This document shows positions 37,750 through 46,264 of a DNA stretch of 64,000 bases, piece by piece. The position numbers and the translations under genes are program-made. How positions within the stretch are numbered: position 1 is the first letter of the stretch; every line of letters begins with the position of its first letter. Source of the stretch: Burkholderia sp. TSV86. GTDB taxonomy: Bacteria; Pseudomonadota; Gammaproteobacteria; Burkholderiales; Burkholderiaceae. The stretch is from NCBI RefSeq assembly GCF_001522865.1, contig NZ_LOWB01000109.1, forward strand, positions 62,001 through 126,000, in the 5' to 3' direction. The notes under the pieces are model-generated. The model ran no database searches. It was not told where the DNA came from and saw only the letters and a program-made list of their open reading frames with translations.

Positions 37750-39399
37750 TCATTTTAAGAACGTCATCTGCACGACCTTGACGATCACGAGCCCGACCGC
37801 AAGCACCAGATAGCCGCGCAGCACGCCCATCCAAATGCGCGTCGACAGCGTGATTCGCGGCGCGGGCAACGCGTCAAGCGGCGGCATCCGCCACGTGTCG
37901 CGCAGGCTGCGCTCCACCGGTGCAGCCGGCCGCGCGCCGCCGCGCTTGCGCAGCGCGAGCGTCGCGGCATAACCGAGCACCGCGAGCAGCGTGCCGCCCG
38001 CGAGCACTTCGAGCATCGTCTCGCCACTGATGTCCGGATACAGCACCGATGCCGTCAGAATGATCGACAGCATCACCAGCATCCAGATCACCGCGCCCGT
38101 GAACAGGTTCAATCTCGTCGAATTGACCCACGGCCCGAGCACCGCACGATCGTTGCACAACAGCAGCAGGAACACGGTCGCGCTCGGCAGCAGCACGCCC
38201 GCGAGCGTCTGCACCGCTTCGGTCAGCAGCCCGAGCGGGCTGCCCGGAATCAGCACGAGCGCGGCCGCCGCGGCGACGATGCCGAAATAGACGAAATAGA
38301 ACCCCTTCGCATCCGACACGCTGCGATGCAGCGAATGACGGATCTTGAACACGTCGCCGATCGCATAGGCCGTCGCGAGCGACACTGCCGCGGCGCCGAT
38401 GATCGACGCGTCGAGCAGCGCGACCGCGAACAGTGTCGCGCTCGTGTGGCCGGCGTACTTCGCCAGGCCCGCGATCACGCCGCCTGCATCGCTGAAGTTG
38501 CCGTATTCCTGCTTGCCCGCGTAAAGCGCTGCGCAAAACGAGATCATCGCGATCGCGCCGATCATCACGAATACGATGCCGATCCACAGGTCGGCCTTCT
38601 CGTATTTCATGAAGCGCGGCGTGATCCGCTTGTCGATCACGTAACTCTGCTGAAAGAAGAGCTGCCACGGCGCGATCGTCGTGCCGACGATGCCGATCAC
38701 CAGCAGCATCACGTCGGAAAGCTTCGCGTGCGCGGGCCAGCTCGGCACGACCAGATCGCGCGCGATTTGATGCACGGGCGGGTGGATCGTGACGAGCACG
38801 GGCACGAGCAGCAGGCTCGCCAAGCACAGCCCGATCGCGAAGCGCTCGAAGCGGCGGAAATCGCCGGTGCTGACGGCCGCCATCGTGAGCGCCGCCGCGA
38901 TGCACACGCCCGCGATCTTCGATACGCCGAAGAAATCGAGCACGAACGTAATGCCGATGAATTCGGTGACGATCGTCAGCGCGTTCAGGATGAACAGGTC
39001 GATCACGCTAAACGCGCCCCAGAACTTGCCGAAGCGCTCAAAAATCAACCGCGCGTGGCCGACGCCCGTGACCGCGCCAAGACGCAGCACCATCTCCTGA
39101 TTGACAAACAGCACGGGCACGAGCAGCAGCAGCGTCCAGAGCAGCGACGTGCCGTAGTTCTGGCCTGCCTGCGTATAAGTGCCGAACGCGCCTGCGTCGT
39201 TATCGCCGACCATCACGATGAGGCCCGGCCCGAGAATGGCGAGCAGCGTGCGCAAGCGCGCCCACCAGCCGCTGCGCGGCGCGGTGTCGTGGTGCGCGAT
39301 CGTGCCGAGCGCGCCCTTGATGTCGCCCAGATGCGCGTGATCGAGAACGGCGCTGGGCTCCAGCGCAATCGGTGGAGAGAGATCGGTTGGCGTGGACAT
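37750..39399 (-). CDS. Nramp-family divalent metal transporter (atypical helix 1)
   Basis: A 549-residue membrane protein with about eleven helices, similar to Nramp/MntH transporters of Mn2+, Fe2+ or related ions. Key blocks are LLAILGPGLIVMVGDNDAG at helix 1, VNQEMVLRLGAVTGVGHARLI and GIVGTTIAPWQLFFQQSYV at helix 6. The canonical helix-1 metal motif DPGN is changed to D-N-D-A-G (residues 66-70), and helix 6 lacks the usual Met-x-His pair. Substrate may therefore differ from Mn2+. A candidate small ORF and a hairpin lie upstream. Confidence 0.85.
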   Translation of the reverse strand: MSTPTDLSPPIALEPSAVLDHAHLGDIKGALGTIAHHDTAPRSGWWARLRTLLAILGPGLIVMVGDNDAGAFGTYTQAGQNYGTSLLWTLLLLVPVLFVNQEMVLRLGAVTGVGHARLIFERFGKFWGAFSVIDLFILNALTIVTEFIGITFVLDFFGVSKIAGVCIAAALTMAAVSTGDFRRFERFAIGLCLASLLLVPVLVTIHPPVHQIARDLVVPSWPAHAKLSDVMLLVIGIVGTTIAPWQLFFQQSYVIDKRITPRFMKYEKADLWIGIVFVMIGAIAMISFCAALYAGKQEYGNFSDAGGVIAGLAKYAGHTSATLFAVALLDASIIGAAAVSLATAYAIGDVFKIRHSLHRSVSDAKGFYFVYFGIVAAAAALVLIPGSPLGLLTEAVQTLAGVLLPSATVFLLLLCNDRAVLGPWVNSTRLNLFTGAVIWMLVMLSIILTASVLYPDISGETMLEVLAGGTLLAVLGYAATLALRKRGGARPAAPVERSLRDTWRMPPLDALPAPRITLSTRIWMGVLRGYLVLAVGLVIVKVVQMTFLK

Positions 39400-39444
39400 G
39401 TGTTTGCTCCGATAAGCGTGTAGTCGTTAAGCCGCGCATCGAGC

Positions 39445-39497
39445 CGACATAGGCAAACGCGCGCACCGCCGGGCGGCGGCATCGCTTGCCTATGTCG
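39445..39497 (-). other. Large inverted repeat in the Nramp-family leader
   Basis: CGACATAGGCAA (39445-39456) and TTGCCTATGTCG (39486-39497) are perfect 12-bp arms. A nested GC hairpin (CCGCC/GGCGG near 39467-39480) lies inside. On the minus strand it begins 15 bases after the stop of the 46-codon ORF and ends 45 bases before the transporter start. There is no following U run, so it looks more like a regulatory or stabilising structure than a plain terminator. Confidence 0.75.
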
Positions 39498-39512
39498 AAA
39501 CGCGCAGCGGGC

Positions 39513-39653
39513 TCAGAAAATCAATGTTTTCAGGCGCTGCCAGAATGTGGCGTGTGCCGGCTTGCCTGCGGCATCGAGCGACAGCATCGCGTCGTAGTGA
39601 AGGCGCGATTCTTCAACGTGCGGCAGTTGTGACAGAAGCAGACCGAATTGCAT
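39513..39653 (-). CDS. Candidate 46-residue small protein ahead of the Nramp-family gene
   Basis: ATG 39653 follows GGAG at the ideal spacing of seven bases. The product MQFGLLLSQLPHVEESRLHY continues with DAMLSLDAAGKPAHATFWQR and ends LKTLIF. It is amphipathic and without low-complexity sequence, unlike chance frames in this GC-rich DNA. It points the same way as the transporter gene, 114 bp upstream of it, and is separated from it by a perfect inverted repeat. It could be a regulatory leader ORF or an independent small protein. No homologue is known to me. Confidence 0.5.
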   Translation of the reverse strand: MQFGLLLSQLPHVEESRLHYDAMLSLDAAGKPAHATFWQRLKTLIF

Positions 39654-40391
39654 GACGAGGCTCCGGGCGAGTGTTCTCGCGTCGAGGAAAGCCAGGTGCC
39701 CGGTGCATGCGCGATGCGCGATCGGTCGAGCCCCACGCGCTTCCCTTAATGGTCGAAATCGAAACGATTCAGGATTGGGCGTATGGGATAACTGTCACTG
39801 TCCGGCATGTCGGCTCCTTGTATTCAAAAGGGCATCGTCGGGCGCATGCGCGCGATGCGAATACGCCATGCGCGCGCGTGCGCGACGCCCGACGCAGCCG
39901 AAGCAGTGTCGGGCGAACGCGCGCTGCTTGGGCGGGCAGCTCGCGGCGTTGCCGAATGCGCGCGTGCAAAGGCAGCGCGCTCATGCGGCGCGAATCAAGG
40001 GTGCACGGACGAAGGAAACGGGAGTACTACGGCGCGCACCGTCTGCCAGATCGGCAGGACGGCGGCGCAAAGAGGGCGCGGACGTCTTGCCGTTCAGGCG
40101 GAGAAATTGCTCGAAGGTCGACTACTGCCAGTGTCCAAGGCATCGGCCCCATCTGTGGAGATGGCCGGATTCTAGGTAGGCGGCGGATCGAAAGTCAATC
40201 GCCAATGATTGGTATCGCAAAAAAAATTTCGGCCGCGCGCCGGCTGTAAGTTTTGGCGCAATGAAATCGAGCCCGATGCTTTCAATGTCGCGCACGCCGT
40301 GTCGCATGCAAGCCCGGCCCAAAACGCTGGCACCGCGAATGCGTGCCGGCCCGCATACCGGCCGGCTCGGCATTTTTATTCGTATTTTTAC
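39654..40391. other. 738-bp region without recognised gene
   Basis: This stretch separates the Nramp-side leader from the OprB-side promoter. Open frames exist on both strands but their products are Arg/Ala-rich shadows of high GC. The right end (40330-40430) is AT-rich and leads into a good promoter at 40392. Confidence 0.4.
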
Positions 40392-40421
40392 TTGCATGCG
40401 TATCGATAGGCCGCATACAAT
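40392..40421 (+). promoter_or_regulatory. Sigma-70-type promoter of the OprB leader
   Basis: TTGCAT (40392-40397), an 18-base spacer and TACAAT (40416-40421) match the vegetative consensus at four of six and five of six positions. The start point would be near 40428, giving a ~280-nt leader before the first annotated gene at 40706. Confidence 0.6.
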
Positions 40422-40454
40422 CCGCCGCAATTCTTTATCGAAGGAGCGTCCCAC

Positions 40455-40520
40455 GTGGACACGTGCCCTAGTAGTGAAAGTCTGAAGCCGGCTCATGCCG
40501 GCCGCGCCATCGCGAGATAG
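40455..40520 (+). CDS. Candidate 21-residue leader peptide
   Basis: GTG 40455 sits eight bases after a perfect AAGGAG, ~27 bases inside the predicted transcript. The peptide is MDTCPSSESLKPAHAGRAIA plus Arg, then TAG. A small hairpin (GCCGGC-TCAT-GCCGGC, 40487-40502) lies within it and a 9-bp stem follows at 40541-40565. The placement is that of a leader peptide that controls downstream RNA folding. There is no run of one amino acid to suggest which signal. Confidence 0.35.
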   Translation: MDTCPSSESLKPAHAGRAIAR

Positions 40521-40540
40521 CCGCTGGGGTTTCCTTCGCC

Positions 40541-40565
40541 GCTAACTCGCGCCAGTCGAGTTAGC
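40541..40565 (+). other. Stem-loop in the OprB leader
   Basis: GCTAACTCG (40541-40549) pairs perfectly with CGAGTTAGC (40557-40565) around a 7-base loop. No U tract follows, so it is not a clear terminator. It lies 20 bases after the candidate leader peptide. Confidence 0.55.
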
Positions 40566-40705
40566 GCGCTTCATCGCCGACGGCTTTCGCCTGTCCGGCC
40601 GCACGCAGCACGCTTGCTCTGTTTCGTCGTCGTCAGCGTTCCGCCGGACGTGTGCACGACGTCGCGTGTCGTCCGACGTGCGCCGTAGCGCACGGGAGCG
40701 CAGTC

Positions 40706-40966
40706 ATGCTTGTTCCATTCGTTGCCGCCAAACTCAGGCAATATGCCGATCCGTCCACCCGCCAGCACGGCATTTCGGCCATCCCGCCGCTTGCGCAAGC
40801 CGTAGGCCCCGACTCGCCGCAACGCGCCGATCATCGCGTCGGGCCCGCGACGTGGGCGATCGTCGCGGCCGCCGCATTCGCCATCGCGCTCGCGGCGCTG
40901 CTGATTCAAGCAAGTTTTCGCATCGGCCTGCATCAATCGATTCGCATGAGCTGGTGGTTCTCCTAG
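40706..40966 (+). CDS. Small single-helix membrane protein upstream of OprB
   Basis: An 86-residue protein from ATG 40706, with GGGAG upstream. The N-terminal half is polar (FVAAKLRQYADPSTRQHG). One clear membrane helix follows (TWAIVAAAAFAIALAALLI), then a short basic/aromatic tail (MSWWFS). It ends 100 bp before the OprB gene on the same strand and probably shares its transcript. Function is unknown; a role with the porin or its transport system is only inferred. Confidence 0.65.
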   Translation: MLVPFVAAKLRQYADPSTRQHGISAIPPLAQAVGPDSPQRADHRVGPATWAIVAAAAFAIALAALLIQASFRIGLHQSIRMSWWFS

Positions 40967-41066
40967 TCCGCCAGCCAACCGCCGGTTGGCCGCGGCCGGC
41001 GGGTTTTTCCAAGCAGCAGGCGGCCGCCATGCCCAGGCGCTTCAGCTCAACAAGCAACGATTCGTC

Positions 41067-42644
41067 ATGCAGAAAACCATTCATCACATGCTCGCAAAAT
41101 CCGGCGCCGTCACCAGCCTGCCGTTGCTGCTGTCGCTCGGCGTCGTGCAGCCGGCGCTCGCGCAGACGGCAACCGCCACGCCGGCAACATCTGAAAGCGC
41201 CGCGCCTGCGCCAGCCGCTGCGGATCAGGCTCAGGCTGCAACGGCCGGGGCCGCTGACGGCTCATCCGCCGCGCAACGCGCGCAAGCCGCACCCGAAGCG
41301 CACTCCGCACCCGCGCCAGGCGATCAGCCCGCCGAAGCGCCTGCGCCAACCGGCTTCTGGGAACGCTCGAATCTGCTCGGCGATATGGGCGGCCTGCGCA
41401 GTAAGCTCGGCGATCACGGCATCACGCTCAGCGTGCAGGAAACCAGCGAATATCTGAACAACCTGTCGGGCGGCACGAAACGCGGCGGCGCCTACGGCGG
41501 CCTCATGCAATTCGGTTTCAGTCTCGATACCGACAAGGCGTTCGGCCTGCCGGGCGGCACGTTCAACGTCTCCGCGCTGCAGATCCACGGCACGAGCCTG
41601 ACGCAGCGCAACTTGCAATTGCTGCAGACGGCAACCGGCATCGAGGCGGAATCGACGACCCGCCTCTGGGAGCTGTGGTATCAGCAAGCGTTCGCGGGCG
41701 GCCGCACGGACGTGAAGATCGGCCTGCAGAGTCTCGACCAGGAATTCATGGTGAGCCAGTACGCCAGCACCTTCATCAACGCGACCTTCGGCTGGCCGGT
41801 GCTGCCGTCCGCCGACATGCCGGCGGGCGGCCCCGCCTATCCGCTGTCGTCGCTCGGCGTGCGGCTGCGCGTGAAGCCGTCCGATGCATGGACGGTGATG
41901 GCGGGCGTGTTCGACGGTAATCCGGCAGGCGGGCCGGGCGATCCCCAGCAGCTCAACCGTCACGGCACGAACTTCAACCTGGGTAATGGCGCGCTCTTCA
42001 TCGGCGAGTTGCAGTACGCGCTCAACGCGCCGCCCGCCGCCCCGAAGACGCCGCCGCCCGCCGGCCTGCCCGGCATGTATAAACTCGGCTTCTGGTATAA
42101 CACCGAGCGTTTCGACGATCCGCGCTACGACACGAACGGCGTGCCGCTCGCGAGTCCGGCAAGCAGCGGCGCGCCCGCGACGCATCGCGGCAACTATGGT
42201 TTCTATGCGCTTGCCGATCAGATGGTGTGGCGGCCGAACGCGGACAGCCCGCGCTCGCTGAACGTGTTCGCGCGCGTCATGGGCGCGCCGGGCGATCGCA
42301 ATCAGGTCGATTTCGCATTCAATGCCGGCGTCACGCTGAAGGCGCCGTTTGCGGGCCGCGACAACGACACGGCCGGCGTTGCGATCGGCTACGCCAAACT
42401 CGGCGCGCGCGCGCGCGGATTCGACGGCGATACCGGTGTCTACTCGACGCCCGGCTATCCGGTGCGCCGCGCCGAGACCCTGCTCGAAGCGACTTACCAA
42501 TATCAGGTGACGCCGTGGTGGCAATTGCAAGCCGACTTTCAGTATGTATTCCGGCCGGGCGGCGGCATCCCGAATCCGAACGAGCCGGGCGCGCGGATCG
42601 GCGACGAGGCGATCATCGGGCTGCGCACGACGATTTTGTTCTGA
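41067..42644 (+). CDS. OprB-type carbohydrate-selective porin
   Basis: A 525-residue outer-membrane protein. The signal peptide ends at ALAQ (residue ~33). A ~65-residue Ala/Pro/Gln-rich linker follows, then the OprB domain: WERSNLLGDMGGLRSKLGDHG, YGGLMQFGFSLDTDKAFGLPGG, YQQAFAGGRTDVKIGLQ and a C-terminal aromatic strand ending LRTTILF. OprB forms sugar-selective channels. The long low-complexity linker is unusual and may reach into periplasm or peptidoglycan. It lies downstream of the small membrane protein and a structured leader. Confidence 0.9.
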   Translation: MQKTIHHMLAKSGAVTSLPLLLSLGVVQPALAQTATATPATSESAAPAPAAADQAQAATAGAADGSSAAQRAQAAPEAHSAPAPGDQPAEAPAPTGFWERSNLLGDMGGLRSKLGDHGITLSVQETSEYLNNLSGGTKRGGAYGGLMQFGFSLDTDKAFGLPGGTFNVSALQIHGTSLTQRNLQLLQTATGIEAESTTRLWELWYQQAFAGGRTDVKIGLQSLDQEFMVSQYASTFINATFGWPVLPSADMPAGGPAYPLSSLGVRLRVKPSDAWTVMAGVFDGNPAGGPGDPQQLNRHGTNFNLGNGALFIGELQYALNAPPAAPKTPPPAGLPGMYKLGFWYNTERFDDPRYDTNGVPLASPASSGAPATHRGNYGFYALADQMVWRPNADSPRSLNVFARVMGAPGDRNQVDFAFNAGVTLKAPFAGRDNDTAGVAIGYAKLGARARGFDGDTGVYSTPGYPVRRAETLLEATYQYQVTPWWQLQADFQYVFRPGGGIPNPNEPGARIGDEAIIGLRTTILF

Positions 42645-43030
42645 TCCCGCCGGCGGGACGCTCGCCGTGGAGCGGTTGGGTAAGCGCGACGGTGACGCAG
42701 CGCCGGTTCCAATTGGCAAGGCCGGTTTGACCGATGGCGAAATTCCGCGCCGGCGCCGCATCAGCAGGCTAAGCGAGCAACACGGCCGCCAACACCGCGC
42801 AAACCCGGCCTCGGCCAACGTTCGCAGCGGCCGCACAAGCCGCGCCCGGCCTCTCTTCCCCGCGACGCGTCACGCCCCGGGCGCAGGTCGAACCGCGCAA
42901 CCGGCCATTCGCCCGAATAGCCGCGCACCTTGCGCTCGACCGGCGTGCGCTTCAGCCTGCCTCCACAATCAGTGCACATCGCGCGCGCTGGGCGCTGCCA
43001 CCGTGCCCGCCACACCTTTATGCCGCCCCT
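42645..43030. other. 386-bp convergent gap, no gene seen
   Basis: The region lies between the convergent oprB-type and OYE-type genes. Just after the oprB stop a short palindrome (CCCGC-CG-GCGGG, near 42648) could aid termination, but it lacks a U tract. No gene or repeat is evident. Confidence 0.4.
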
Positions 43031-44302
43031 TTATGCCGCCTCCTCCGACGATGCGCGCAGCCGCTGCGTCCTCCAGATCTGGAACCCCCTGGACGCAAGC
43101 TCGATCAGAAACGACTTCAATCCGCTTTCGTCCGGAATCGGACGGCGGCCCTTGGCAATCCGATGCATTTGTCGCGAATACCACGTGATTTCGAGCGAGC
43201 CGAGACTGTCGAAATATTTGATGCCCGTGGTAAGCGGCTTGATGCGATGAAGCGTTTCTTCGCCGCGCAGCAGCCGCGCCGGCGCATCGGGCTCGATCGT
43301 GAAAATACGGCCGAGGCCGATCAAATCGAGCGCGCCGGCGTGCAATGGCGCCGTCATCCCGGCAAGGCTGCGAAATCCGCCCGTGACCATCAGCGGCACG
43401 CGAACCTCGGCGCGCACCTTCTCCGCGAATTCCAGAAAATACGCTTCGCGCGCGACCGTCGACGCCTTACGTTGGCCGACCTGCATCACCGGTTCCTCAT
43501 AAGTGCCGCCGGAGATTTCCACGAGATCGATACCGGCCTGCGCGAGCGCGCGGATCACGTCGAGCGACTCTTCCTCGGTAAACCCGCCGCGCTGGAAATC
43601 GGCGGAATTCAGCTTGATCGAGACCGGAAAATCCGGGCCGACGCGTCGGCGCACTTCGTGGTACACCGCGAGTACGAAGCGGCGGCGCTTCTCGGCGTTG
43701 CCGCCCCAATCGTCATCGCGCTGATTGTGATGCGGCGACAAAAATTGGCTGATCAGATAGCCATGCGCGCCGTGCAGTTGCACGCCGGTAAAGCCCGCCT
43801 GCTTGGCGATCGCGGCGGCCGTGCCGAAGCGCGTGATGATGTCGTCGATTTGCGCGGCCGTCAGCGCGCGCGGCACCGGGAAGTACGGCGCGAGCTTCGG
43901 CCCGAAACCGATCGCCGAAGGCGCGACGGTTTCGCGGTTGAGCCCGCGCATCGCCTGCTTGCCGGGGTGGTTGAGCTGCATCCACAATTCGCCGCCATGC
44001 GCGGTGCCGGCCGCCGCCCACTCGCGCAGGCGCGGCAGATCGCGCTCGTCCTCGATCACGACGTTGCCCGGCTCGCCGAGCGCGTGGCGGTCGATCATCA
44101 CGTTGCCGGTCAACAGCACCCCCGCGCCCGAATACGACCAGCGCCGATACAGCGTGATCAGCTCCGGCGTCACGCAGCCGTCGGCATTAGCGAGCGTCTC
44201 GGTGAGCGCCGATTTCGCAAGACGATTTTTCAACACCGTGCCGTTGGGCAACGTGAGCGGCTGCGACAGGACCGCGCTCATATCCGGGGCAGGATCTGAC
44301 AT
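43031..44302 (-). CDS. NADH:flavin oxidoreductase, Old Yellow Enzyme family
   Basis: A 423-residue FMN-dependent OYE-like enzyme. It begins with LPNGTVLKNRLAKSALTE, the FMN-binding first strand. The substrate-site HGAHGYLISQFLSPHHNQR carries the paired His, followed by DDWGGNAEKRRRFVLAVYHEVR, and the phosphate-binding end is VTGGFRS with GLGR. Members reduce activated alkenes, nitro-esters or quinones. The C-terminal ~50 residues (YSRQMHRIAKGRRP) extend the basic barrel. The substrate is unknown. Confidence 0.9.
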   Translation of the reverse strand: MSDPAPDMSAVLSQPLTLPNGTVLKNRLAKSALTETLANADGCVTPELITLYRRWSYSGAGVLLTGNVMIDRHALGEPGNVVIEDERDLPRLREWAAAGTAHGGELWMQLNHPGKQAMRGLNRETVAPSAIGFGPKLAPYFPVPRALTAAQIDDIITRFGTAAAIAKQAGFTGVQLHGAHGYLISQFLSPHHNQRDDDWGGNAEKRRRFVLAVYHEVRRRVGPDFPVSIKLNSADFQRGGFTEEESLDVIRALAQAGIDLVEISGGTYEEPVMQVGQRKASTVAREAYFLEFAEKVRAEVRVPLMVTGGFRSLAGMTAPLHAGALDLIGLGRIFTIEPDAPARLLRGEETLHRIKPLTTGIKYFDSLGSLEITWYSRQMHRIAKGRRPIPDESGLKSFLIELASRGFQIWRTQRLRASSEEAA

Positions 44303-44976
44303 GTTGCAACTCTCCGGTTAAACAGACAAAACCATCAAAAAACGAATCATTCTTCAATGGCGGAATCGGCATCGTAGGTTCTAAAAAAGAACTTTGCAAG
44401 CGAAGTAAAACGGCAAACCGTTTGACCGCAGCAACAAGATTGGCCCGCGTGCGTTTGGGCCGTGCGCGTCGCGTATGTCACGGTAAGTCACTGTATGCCG
44501 CGATCTGGCGATGAGAAATTCGGCTTGGCGCTTGTCTTCGGCTGGCCCTCGCTCCCGTCCGCGCCAATCCGCCGATCCGCCCCCGCTCCTCGGCGTGCCG
44601 GCGAACTCGTCACGCCGCGGCATGAACAAGCGCAGCCGACGCAGCATGCATCGACGATTTGTCAGGCAATCCGAAGCAATTTGTCATTCGCGCGTCATCG
44701 GAAAGTCGGCTCCGCGTTTTATCGTGGTCCCTTCGGTCTCGTGCAAGCGATGCGCGCCATCACCGCGAAGCGTCGCCATTGCCTCGCATGGCCGGATACG
44801 GCATGCTGGGACGAACGCTCGATACGCTCAGCCGTTCTGCCCGGCCCCTGCCGATGAGAGTCGCATTCACGCGGAGCTATCAGCTTGGTCCCCGTCACCA
44901 CCGCCGTTCGCCGTCCCAGCCGCCCAGACACGCATGCCACCGCCCACGCACGCCCATTCGCACGGGGGACCGCACG
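44303..44976. other. 674-bp divergent gap, no gene seen
   Basis: The gap separates the leftward OYE gene from the rightward hpnI-like gene. The left part (44320-44500) is AT-rich and should hold the OYE promoter. Several frames stay open to the right because of high GC, but none has a ribosome-binding site with a plausible product. The hpnI-like frame also reads open upstream, yet the region before 44977 does not look like coding sequence of that family. Confidence 0.4.
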
Positions 44977-46236
44977 ATGAAGACGCGCGCGTGGCTCACC
45001 GGGGCAATTGCCGCGCTGCTTGCGGCTGAGTTGTTCTCGTTCGGCGATATCCGGCACACCGCCGCGAGCATTGCCTCGCAGCTCGCTGCGATGCTCGCGG
45101 CGCTCTGCGCGCTGAGCGCGCTGCTCGGCTGCGTCTACACGTTGCTGGCGGGCGCGCTCACGCGGCGCTTCTTCGCGCGCGCGCCACGCGAGCCGCGACA
45201 TTGTCCGCCCGTGACGATCGTCAAGCCGCTGCATGGCACCGAGCAAGCGTTGTTCGCGAATCTCGCGAGCTTCTGCGAGCAGCGCTATGACGGCCCGATC
45301 CAATTCCTGTTCGGCGTGCACGACCGCAACGACCCCGCGCTGCGCACAGTCGAAGCGCTATGCCGCGCCTTTCCGCACGCACGCGTGACGACGATCGCCG
45401 ACGCGCGCCTATACGGCCCGAACCGCAAGATCGCCAACCTCGTCAACATGCTGCCGGCTGCCACGCATGATTTGTTGATCTTCGCGGACAGTGACGTGAG
45501 TGTCGGCCCCGATTACGTGCGCCACGTCGTCGGTGAACTCGAACAGCCCGGCGTCGGGCTCGTGACCTGCGCGTACCGCGGCCGGCCCGATCCGGGGTTC
45601 TGGCCGCGCATCGAATCGCTCGTGACCAATCATCATTTCCTGCCCGGCGTCGTCACGGGCCTCGCGCTCAAGCTCGCGCGGCCGTGCTTCGGACAGACCA
45701 TCGCGATGCGCCGCACCACACTCGACGCAATCGGCGGTCTCACGCAATTCGCACACCATCTCGCCGAGGATCATGCGATCGGCGAAGCGGTGCGCGCGCA
45801 CGGCGAACGCGTATCGGTGCCGCCGTTCGTCATCGAGCATGGCTGCGTCGAAACGAGCGCGAAACGGCTCGCCACGCACGAACTGCGCTGGAGCCGCACG
45901 ATTCGCGCCGTCGATCCGCTCGGCCATCTCGGCCTGATCGTCACGCATCCGTTCGCGCTCGCGCTGTTGAGCGCCGTGCTGTCCAACGGCGCGTGGTGGT
46001 CCTGGGCGCTCGTGCCGATCGCGCTGGCCGCGCGCTTGGCTGCCAAATACGCAACCGATCGCGCCGTGCGGCAGCCGGTGCGCGACCCGTGGCTACTGCC
46101 GCTCGCCGATCTGGTCGCATTCGGCGTCTTCGTCGCGAGCTTCTCGTCGTCACGCGTGATCTGGCGCGGCTTGAGTTTCGATGTCGATCGCGACGGCCGC
46201 TTGTGCCCCGCCCCCGAAAAACGCCCGAACACATAG
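44977..46236 (+). CDS. hpnI: HpnI-like hopanoid glycosyltransferase
   Basis: A 419-residue membrane glycosyltransferase of the GT2/GT21 ceramide-glucosyltransferase type, as in HpnI, which adds N-acetylglucosamine to bacteriohopanetetrol. Helices flank the catalytic domain: one N-terminal (residues ~8-50) and three C-terminal. Motifs are VTIVKPLHGTEQALFANLAS, the metal site FADSDVSVGPDYV, GQTIAMRRTTLDAIGG, HLAEDHAIGEAVRAHG and RWSRTIRAVD (the R/QxxRW-like block). GGGGA precedes the ATG. The next gene is HpnL-like, which supports the hopanoid assignment. Confidence 0.85.
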   Translation: MKTRAWLTGAIAALLAAELFSFGDIRHTAASIASQLAAMLAALCALSALLGCVYTLLAGALTRRFFARAPREPRHCPPVTIVKPLHGTEQALFANLASFCEQRYDGPIQFLFGVHDRNDPALRTVEALCRAFPHARVTTIADARLYGPNRKIANLVNMLPAATHDLLIFADSDVSVGPDYVRHVVGELEQPGVGLVTCAYRGRPDPGFWPRIESLVTNHHFLPGVVTGLALKLARPCFGQTIAMRRTTLDAIGGLTQFAHHLAEDHAIGEAVRAHGERVSVPPFVIEHGCVETSAKRLATHELRWSRTIRAVDPLGHLGLIVTHPFALALLSAVLSNGAWWSWALVPIALAARLAAKYATDRAVRQPVRDPWLLPLADLVAFGVFVASFSSSRVIWRGLSFDVDRDGRLCPAPEKRPNT

Positions 46237-46264
46237 CGCCGCCGGCCCGCCGCATTACTTCGTC

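Noticed and set aside
39671..40249. 192-codon plus-strand open frame in the Nramp-OprB gap
   Set aside because: Arg-rich product with no start signal or family; overlaps another equally open frame.
44381..44976. Genes in the 674-bp gap before hpnI
   Set aside because: Open frames on both strands lack ribosome-binding sites and give Arg/Ser-rich products without domains.
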